A stretch of DNA of 11,821 bases, from assembly GCA_021778975.1 (NCBI GenBank), contig JAJYBO010000068.1, positions 1 through 11,821 of the forward strand. Direction: 5' to 3'. This stretch comes from Deltaproteobacteria bacterium. GTDB taxonomy: Bacteria; Desulfobacterota; Desulfobacteria; Desulfobacterales; Desulfatirhabdiaceae. The notes beneath the pieces are model-generated. The model saw only the letters and a program-made list of their open reading frames with translations, did no database searches and was not told where the DNA came from. Position numbers and translations under genes: made by a program. Positions 7,216 through 11,821 of the stretch are shown here, in pieces (the stretch's first letter is position 1; each line of letters starts with the position of its first letter).

Positions 7216-7241
7216 GTAATAAGGCATCCGTTAGTTGTCAA
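7213..7241 (-). promoter_or_regulatory. Candidate sigma70-type promoter for the cheR-like gene
   Basis: On the minus strand a perfect TTGACA (7241-7236) is followed by a 17-bp spacer and TACATA (7218-7213), a weak -10 with three consensus matches. Transcription would start about 45 nt before the ATG at 7162. The perfect -35 and correct spacing make it plausible. The -10 half overlaps the palindrome at 7202-7215. Confidence 0.4.
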
Positions 7242-7334
7242 TATCGGACATGGAACAGCGGCTTGCAGCGTTGCTGGAGATCAGCCTTCTGTCAGTCGCC
7301 TATCATCACTTTTTTCTCGAAAGGAATTCGCAGA

Positions 7335-8330
7335 ATGATTCAATGGTATCTCAGCTATGACGGCAATCAGATGGGGCCGATGAGCGCGGAACAGGCCACT
7401 CAATATGCGCGCCAGAACGCCAGGGGATTTGCCTGGCGAGAAGGCATGGCGTCCTGGACGCCCATTTCTCAGGTTCCGGAATTGCAGTCTTCACCCGTCG
7501 TTACCGGAGGCCCGCCGCCGCATGGAAATTGCGGCAGGGCCGATGAAATTGATTACAAAATCATGGGCGCCGAGATGCAATATGTGGAAGTTGAGCTGGA
7601 TCCTGGCGAAAGCGCTGTGGCCGAAGCCGGCGCCATGATGTACAAAGACAGCACGGTTCAGATGGAAACCATATTCGGAGACGGCTCCAGCGCCGGCATG
7701 GGCGGTACTTTCATGGATAAACTGATCGGCGCGGGAAAGCGTCTTCTGACCGGTGAAAGCCTGTTTATGACCGTCTTTACGCAGACCGGCGGCGGCAAGG
7801 GGCATGTCGCCTTTGCAGCGCCATTTCCCGGAAATATCATTCCGATCCGTCTTCCGGATATTGGCGGCTGTCTGATCTGCCAGAAAGACAGCTATCTGTG
7901 CGCGGCCAGAGGCGTGGCTATCAGCATTTATTTCCAGCGCAAAATACTGACAGGGCTTTTCGGCGGCGAGGGGTTTATCATGCAGAAGCTGGAAGGCGAC
8001 GGCATGGCGTTCGTTCACGCCGGCGGCACGATCATGGAGCGCCGGCTTTCCGCCGGAGAAATCATTCATGTGGATGTCGGCTGCATCGTGGGGTTTGAAC
8101 CCAGTGTTCAGTTCGATATCGAGCAGACAGGCGGCATCAAAACAGCGCTTTTCGGCGGCGAAGGGTTCTTTTTCGCGGTGCTTCAGGGCCCGGGAAAAAT
8201 CTGGCTGCAATCCCTGCCGTTTTCCAGACTGGCCGGCCGTATGTTGAGCGCAGCGCCTCAGCGCGGCGGCAGCCAGGAAGAAGGCTCCATACTGGGATCT
8301 TTCGGGGGCTGGATTGGCGGAAATCGGTAA
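7335..8330 (+). CDS. GYF_2 domain-AIM24 (TIGR00266 family) fusion protein
   Basis: The 331-residue protein joins two recognisable modules. Residues about 3-50 form a GYF_2 (DUF4339-like) domain, with WYLSYDGNQMGPMSAEQ and AWREGMASWTPISQVPEL; this domain is thought to bind peptides or partners. A Pro/Gly-rich linker (about 51-70) leads to a TIGR00266/AIM24 domain (about 73-300), a beta-rich fold of glycine-heavy repeats. FGGEGF occurs twice in it, reflecting the family's internal symmetry. No signal peptide or membrane helix is evident. The molecular role of AIM24-type proteins in bacteria is not established; the yeast homologue is mitochondrial. I chose ATG 7335 because AAGGA lies 9 nt upstream and the GYF_2 domain begins at once. 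The frame extends to 7263, but those 24 residues look untranslated. The gene is monocistronic on this strand and convergent with the pseudouridine synthase gene. Confidence 0.9.
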   Translation: MIQWYLSYDGNQMGPMSAEQATQYARQNARGFAWREGMASWTPISQVPELQSSPVVTGGPPPHGNCGRADEIDYKIMGAEMQYVEVELDPGESAVAEAGAMMYKDSTVQMETIFGDGSSAGMGGTFMDKLIGAGKRLLTGESLFMTVFTQTGGGKGHVAFAAPFPGNIIPIRLPDIGGCLICQKDSYLCAARGVAISIYFQRKILTGLFGGEGFIMQKLEGDGMAFVHAGGTIMERRLSAGEIIHVDVGCIVGFEPSVQFDIEQTGGIKTALFGGEGFFFAVLQGPGKIWLQSLPFSRLAGRMLSAAPQRGGSQEEGSILGSFGGWIGGNR

Positions 8331-8338
8331 TGGCTTCA

Positions 8339-8365
8339 GGTTCGATCGGGCAGGTTTTACGAACC
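8339..8365. terminator. Weak hairpin between convergent genes
   Basis: In the 43-bp convergent gap, GGTTCG (8339-8344) can pair with CGAACC (8360-8365) around a 15-nt loop. No T tract follows on either strand. It could help 3'-end formation for the two convergent genes, but the support is thin. Confidence 0.22.
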
Positions 8366-8373
8366 CGTCAGGT

Positions 8374-9114
8374 TTATTCGCGACGGCTTGAAATAACCGG
8401 AATTTCTTCGGGATCAAGGTAGCGCCACTTGCCGCTTTCAAGATCCCCCAGGCGGATACCGGATATCCGGATCCGATGAAGTTTGATAACCGTCTGCCCC
8501 ACTTTTTGCACCATCCGCCGGATCTGCCGGTTTTTTCCTTCCTTGAGGATAATTCGGAAGCGCCGAAGTGAGATGCGGTGGACTTCGGCGGGACGAGTGC
8601 AGGATCCCATCAGCATCATGCCGTCAGCCATCTTCTGAAGCGCAGCGTCTGAAATCGGGGCGGCCAGCGTCACCACATACTCCTTCTCATGATCGAAAGA
8701 CGGGTGGGAAAGTCCGTGATGCAGCGCACCGTCGTTGGTCAGAAGGAGCAGCCCGGTGGAGTCTTTGTCCAGACGGCCGACCGGATAGACCCGCTCCGGA
8801 ATATCCACCAGCTCTGTCACGAGCTTCTCGCCGGGCTGCCGGCAGCTTGTCACGTAGCCGGCGGGTTTGTTCAGGGCGATATAGACGGTGCGCTGCCGCG
8901 CCACGACCGGGCAGCCGTCAAGTTCGACGCGATCCCGTGCGGGATCCACGCGGGCCCCCAGCGCCGTCACGACGCTTCCGTTGACCGACACTCTCCCCGC
9001 CAGCATCAGTTCTTCGCCGTGACGCCTCGAGCAGGCGCCGGCGATGGAAAGATATTTCTGGAGCCGCACCGAAGTTCCGGAATCCGTCGGCTGTCGGGAC
9101 GGCTCCGGTTTCAC
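8374..9114 (-). CDS. RluB/RluF-type ribosomal large-subunit pseudouridine synthase
   Basis: The 246-residue protein isomerises a specific uridine in rRNA to pseudouridine. An S4 RNA-binding domain covers about 16-62 (VRLQKYLSIAGACSRR). The RsuA/RluB/E/F catalytic domain follows, with YPVGRLDKDSTGLLLLTNDG containing catalytic D116, then HEKEYVVTL and the GKNRQIRRM motif. These features place it with the 23S enzymes RluB and RluF. Which uridine is modified cannot be decided, since GRLDKDS recalls RluF and the rest fits RluB. The GTG start at 9114 overlaps the argJ stop as GTGA, a common coupling arrangement. An in-frame GTG at codon 16, just before the S4 domain, is an alternative start. It is the last gene of the minus-strand operon. 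Confidence 0.93.
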   Translation of the reverse strand: MKPEPSRQPTDSGTSVRLQKYLSIAGACSRRHGEELMLAGRVSVNGSVVTALGARVDPARDRVELDGCPVVARQRTVYIALNKPAGYVTSCRQPGEKLVTELVDIPERVYPVGRLDKDSTGLLLLTNDGALHHGLSHPSFDHEKEYVVTLAAPISDAALQKMADGMMLMGSCTRPAEVHRISLRRFRIILKEGKNRQIRRMVQKVGQTVIKLHRIRISGIRLGDLESGKWRYLDPEEIPVISSRRE

Positions 9115-10295
9115 GATCGGTAATCCGCGTTGATGCGGACATAGTCCACGGAGAAGTCACAGGTCCATACGGAAGACCGACAATCGCCGTCATGAATGTC
9201 CACGGTAATGACGAATTCGGGACGTTTGAGAATCCGGGAGACTTCATCTTCAGCGGCGGCGCCCCTGCCGCTGCCTTCCGAAAACATCAGGACGTCATTG
9301 AAAAAAATATCGGTGCGGTTGGGATCGAGCGCGACACCCGATCTGCCGGCGGCGGCCAGAATCCGGCCCCAGTTGGCGTCTTCTCCGAAAATGGCGGTTT
9401 TCACCAGATTCGAATTGGCCACCGTGTCGGCGATTTTTCGAGCGTCGCCCTCAGAGGCCGCGCCTTTGACGCAAACCTCGACCAGTTTGGTCGCCCCTTC
9501 GCCGTCTTTGACCAGAAGTTTAGCCAAATCAATCAGAACGCCGCTCAAAACTTTTTGAAAAACGGCCTGATCGTCGGCGCCGCGGATGACAGCGCCGGAA
9601 AGGCCGCTGGCCAGAATCAGGGCGGTGTCGTTGGTGCTGGTGTCGCCGTCAACGGTGATGCGGTTGAAGGACTGCTGCACCGATTCTGAAAGACAGGCGT
9701 GAAGCTGGTCGGCGGTGGCGCCGATATCCGTGCAGACAAAACAGAGAAGCGTCGCCATGTTCGGCGCGATCATTCCGGCCCCCTTGGCGGCTCCGACAAT
9801 GGTGAACGGCTTGCCGGCCAGCATTCCCTCACGGGATATCAGCTTGGGAACAGTATCCGTCGTCATGATGGCTTCGGCAAATGTCTTAAAGCCGTCCGGC
9901 TGCAACGAAGCCGCTAAAGAGGGCATGACGCCGCCGATCTTATCCACCGGAAGCGGCTGACCGATGACGCCGGTGGAGGCTACCAGCACGAGGTCTTCGG
10001 AGATTCCCAGAGCGGACGCCGCAAGACGCGCCGTCTCTCGGGCGGCCTGCATTCCCGCCTCGCCGGTGCAGCAATTGGCGTTGCCGCTGTTGGCCACAAC
10101 GGCCTGGCAGAGGCCGGAGCGGATGCGCTCCCTGTCCAGCATGACAGGGGCCGCCTGAACCCGGTTTTGCGTGAAAACACCGGCGGCGACCGCCGGTGTC
10201 GTTGAGGCGATCAGCCCCAGATCTTTATGGCCGTTTTTTTTGAGGCCGGCAGCGACACCCGCCGCCCGGAACCCTTTACACGGGTATGTTTCCAT
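9111..10295 (-). CDS. argJ: Glutamate N-acetyltransferase (ornithine acetyltransferase) ArgJ
   Basis: ArgJ transfers the acetyl group from N-acetylornithine to glutamate, closing the acetyl cycle of arginine biosynthesis. Some members also use acetyl-CoA to start it. The 394-residue protein is made as a precursor that cleaves itself before a threonine. The KGAGMIAPNMATLL motif is intact, with T182 the expected nucleophile. The oxyanion-hole motif STGVIG (107-112), VANSGNAN (67-74), and the C-terminal DYVRINADYRS are also present. Mono- versus bifunctionality cannot be told from sequence alone. I chose ATG 10295, which has AAAGGA upstream and opens with METYPCKGFRAAGVAAG. The frame extends to a TTG at 10349, but the extra 18 residues lack family similarity. 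The start lies inside the end of the histidine kinase gene (20-nt overlap), and the stop overlaps the next gene. Being in one unit with a sensor kinase is unusual for argJ. Confidence 0.97.
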   Translation of the reverse strand: METYPCKGFRAAGVAAGLKKNGHKDLGLIASTTPAVAAGVFTQNRVQAAPVMLDRERIRSGLCQAVVANSGNANCCTGEAGMQAARETARLAASALGISEDLVLVASTGVIGQPLPVDKIGGVMPSLAASLQPDGFKTFAEAIMTTDTVPKLISREGMLAGKPFTIVGAAKGAGMIAPNMATLLCFVCTDIGATADQLHACLSESVQQSFNRITVDGDTSTNDTALILASGLSGAVIRGADDQAVFQKVLSGVLIDLAKLLVKDGEGATKLVEVCVKGAASEGDARKIADTVANSNLVKTAIFGEDANWGRILAAAGRSGVALDPNRTDIFFNDVLMFSEGSGRGAAAEDEVSRILKRPEFVITVDIHDGDCRSSVWTCDFSVDYVRINADYRS

Positions 10296-11799
10296 GATCC
10301 TGTCCTTTTTCGTTCGATAGAGAATGTACCATATGCGAGACGGCGGCAAGACGCACCGACACTGTGGTGCCCTTTCCGAGCCGGCTCTGAAAGGAGATGC
10401 CGCCGCCGTGCAGTTTCACGATTTCATCACAGATGCTCAGCCCCAGCCCGACGCCATCGATTTTTTTGGAGCGGGACTTGTCCACGCGGTAAAACCGGTC
10501 GCATATCCGTTCCAGATCTTTTTCCGGTATCCCGACGCCGGTATCCGTGATGTCGGTGATGATAGCATCGCGCTCGCGCCGGAACGCGATGACGATCTTA
10601 CCGGAAGTCACATTGTACTTGATCGCGTTGTCAATCAGATTCATGAATACTTCGAGAAGCGCCGCCCTGTCTCCGAAAACCATATATGCGTGAGGCCCGG
10701 TGTCCGGTATTTCTATCGCAATCCGCCCCTTTAAGGCAAGCGGTTTCAGAATCCCTGTAACATCGGGGACGATTTCTCCCAGATCCACCGGCTCAAACCG
10801 CAACTCGACCCTGTCGGTTCCAAGACGCGCCAGTGTGAGGAGTTTTTGCACCATATGCGACATGAGCTGCGAGGCTTCAACGATACCGGACAGAGCATCC
10901 TGGTATTCCGTGAGTGTTCTTTGCTTTCTCAGGGTGATTTCGCTCTGGCTCAGAATAACGGCTAAAGGGGTTCTGAGTTCATGGGATACATCCGAGAAAA
11001 ACTGTTTCTGCCGGTTGAAGGATTTTTCGAGGTTGTCGAACGTATGATTGAAGGCGACGGCAAGGGGTTTCAGTTCTGTCGGAATGCTCTCTGTCGAGAT
11101 CCGTTCCGAAAGATTGGATTCTGAAATGCGGCTGATAACCTGAGAGATGTCCTTAACCGGCTTCAGCCCTTTCCGGGCGATCAGAAACCCTCCGGATGAC
11201 GAAAGCAGCATGATGCCCAGACCGACGACGATCAGAATGATCCGGTAGGTGTCCAGCAACTCCAGTGACTCGTCAATATCCTCGGCGCACTGAACGATCA
11301 GAACCCGGTCCTTTGTCGGATCGTGATTTTCAAGAGTTATCTGCAGATTGATCATCCGCGTCTTTTCCCCCTTGAAAAAAATGGTCTGAAATGTCACAGG
11401 CTCTTTTTGCGGGGAATAGGGCAGTTCAAGCGATCCGATGGATTCGGATTTTTCTATGATGGCGCCGTCGGAGCGGCGGATCTGAAAAAAACTTTTCGAT
11501 TTTCTGGAGTGATACTCCCACAGGGCGTCGTCCGAAAAATTGAATTCCGACGCGTCGTCATTGTCTCGAATCAAAGTGGCCAGCGCCCTGCTGCGGGACA
11601 TCAGACCGGAATCAATGGCGCTGTAGATGATTTTGACCAGGCTGAAATAGAGCAGCATCCCGAAAACAGCCAGGACAACAAACAGCACCGCCATATAGAA
11701 CAGGACGATTTTCCCCTTGATGGAATGAGTCATATCTACTTTCGACGCCATCAGTGAAACGCCGCTCTGGATGTTTTCGGAAATGCGCATACTGGCCAC
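10276..11799 (-). CDS. Membrane-bound sensor histidine kinase (CusS/QseC-like architecture)
   Basis: This kinase autophosphorylates on a histidine and passes the phosphate to a response regulator. The first membrane helix is at about 31-53, followed by an extracytoplasmic sensor of about 130 residues (about 54-184), which I do not recognise. A second helix (about 186-208) and a HAMP linker (about 209-262) come next. The HisKA domain has the H-box FFSDVSHELRTPLA with H273. The ATPase domain has the N-box NLIDNAIKYN (387-395), G1 DTGVGIP (419-425), F-box RFYRVDKS and G2 GVGLGLSI. No PAS or receiver domain is present. The signal is unknown. The longest frame opens with GTG 11799, one base after the preceding stop with AAAGGG upstream. 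ATG 11790 and ATG 11733 (MTHSIKGK) are alternatives. The probable partner regulator lies immediately upstream. The 3' end overlaps argJ by 20 nt. Confidence 0.95.
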   Translation of the reverse strand: MASMRISENIQSGVSLMASKVDMTHSIKGKIVLFYMAVLFVVLAVFGMLLYFSLVKIIYSAIDSGLMSRSRALATLIRDNDDASEFNFSDDALWEYHSRKSKSFFQIRRSDGAIIEKSESIGSLELPYSPQKEPVTFQTIFFKGEKTRMINLQITLENHDPTKDRVLIVQCAEDIDESLELLDTYRIILIVVGLGIMLLSSSGGFLIARKGLKPVKDISQVISRISESNLSERISTESIPTELKPLAVAFNHTFDNLEKSFNRQKQFFSDVSHELRTPLAVILSQSEITLRKQRTLTEYQDALSGIVEASQLMSHMVQKLLTLARLGTDRVELRFEPVDLGEIVPDVTGILKPLALKGRIAIEIPDTGPHAYMVFGDRAALLEVFMNLIDNAIKYNVTSGKIVIAFRRERDAIITDITDTGVGIPEKDLERICDRFYRVDKSRSKKIDGVGLGLSICDEIVKLHGGGISFQSRLGKGTTVSVRLAAVSHMVHSLSNEKGQDHGNIPV

Positions 11800-11800
11800 G

Positions 11801-11821
11801 TCACCCTTTGAGCATGTATCC
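11801..11821 (-). CDS. C-terminal end of a probable OmpR/PhoB-family response regulator (fragment)
   Basis: Only six codons and a TGA are visible: G-Y-M-L-K-G. OmpR-family regulators typically end in a winged-helix hairpin with a GVGYMLR-like tail, which this fits. Position supports it as well: the stop lies one base before the GTG of a CusS/QseC-like kinase, the usual regulator-kinase order. The match is too short to be proof. Confidence 0.5.
   Translation of the reverse strand, partial: GYMLKG

Noticed and set aside
7491..8441. Minus-strand open frame of 316 codons opposite the GYF_2-AIM24 gene
   Set aside because: It overlaps both the recognised plus-strand gene and the end of the pseudouridine synthase gene, and its translation has no recognisable motif.
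10296..10349. Upstream TTG start extending argJ by 18 residues
   Set aside because: The ATG at 10295 has a good AAAGGA site and matches the family N-terminus; the extension lies deeper inside the kinase gene and has no similarity.

Overview
The window looks like an ordinary chromosomal segment from an anaerobic, probably sulfate-reducing bacterium of the Desulfobacterota. The main pointer is the pairing of porphobilinogen synthase (hemB) with a radical-SAM enzyme of the AhbC type. AhbC belongs to the siroheme-dependent heme pathway of sulfate reducers and some archaea. An ADP-forming acyl-CoA synthetase fits the same anaerobic picture. This assignment rests on gene content, not on any database match. 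I see no insertion sequence, phage gene, CRISPR array, rRNA or tRNA.

Region 1 (1-3697, minus strand) is a compact operon transcribed right to left: a ClpX-like AAA+ ATPase, then ahbC, then hemB, which runs off the left edge. The gaps are only 10 and 14 bp. The ATPase keeps the ClpX motor motifs and a ClpP-docking-type IGF loop. It lacks the ClpX zinc-binding domain, has a different substrate-contact loop, and carries a C-terminal extension of about 190 residues. An unfoldase inside a heme operon is the most interesting feature here.

Region 2 (3698-4104) is a 407-bp divergent intergenic region. It holds a good sigma70-type promoter facing right, a weaker one facing left, and a small GC-rich hairpin in the rightward leader. 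Region 3 (4105-6276, plus) encodes a single-chain ADP-forming acyl-CoA synthetase with the ATP-grasp half first. A GTG start fits better than the upstream ATG that opens the longest frame.

Region 4 (6302-8330) has a stand-alone CheR-type methyltransferase (minus) divergent from a GYF_2-AIM24 fusion protein (plus). Between them is a perfect 14-bp palindrome that overlaps a predicted promoter. The cheR and synthetase genes converge on a hairpin that spans both stop codons.

Region 5 (8374-11821, minus) is a second tightly packed operon read right to left: the last codons of a probable OmpR-family response regulator, a membrane histidine kinase, argJ (arginine biosynthesis), and an RluB/RluF-type rRNA pseudouridine synthase. 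The genes overlap or nearly abut (1 bp gap, 20-nt overlap, GTGA overlap). This suggests translational coupling of a two-component system to housekeeping enzymes.
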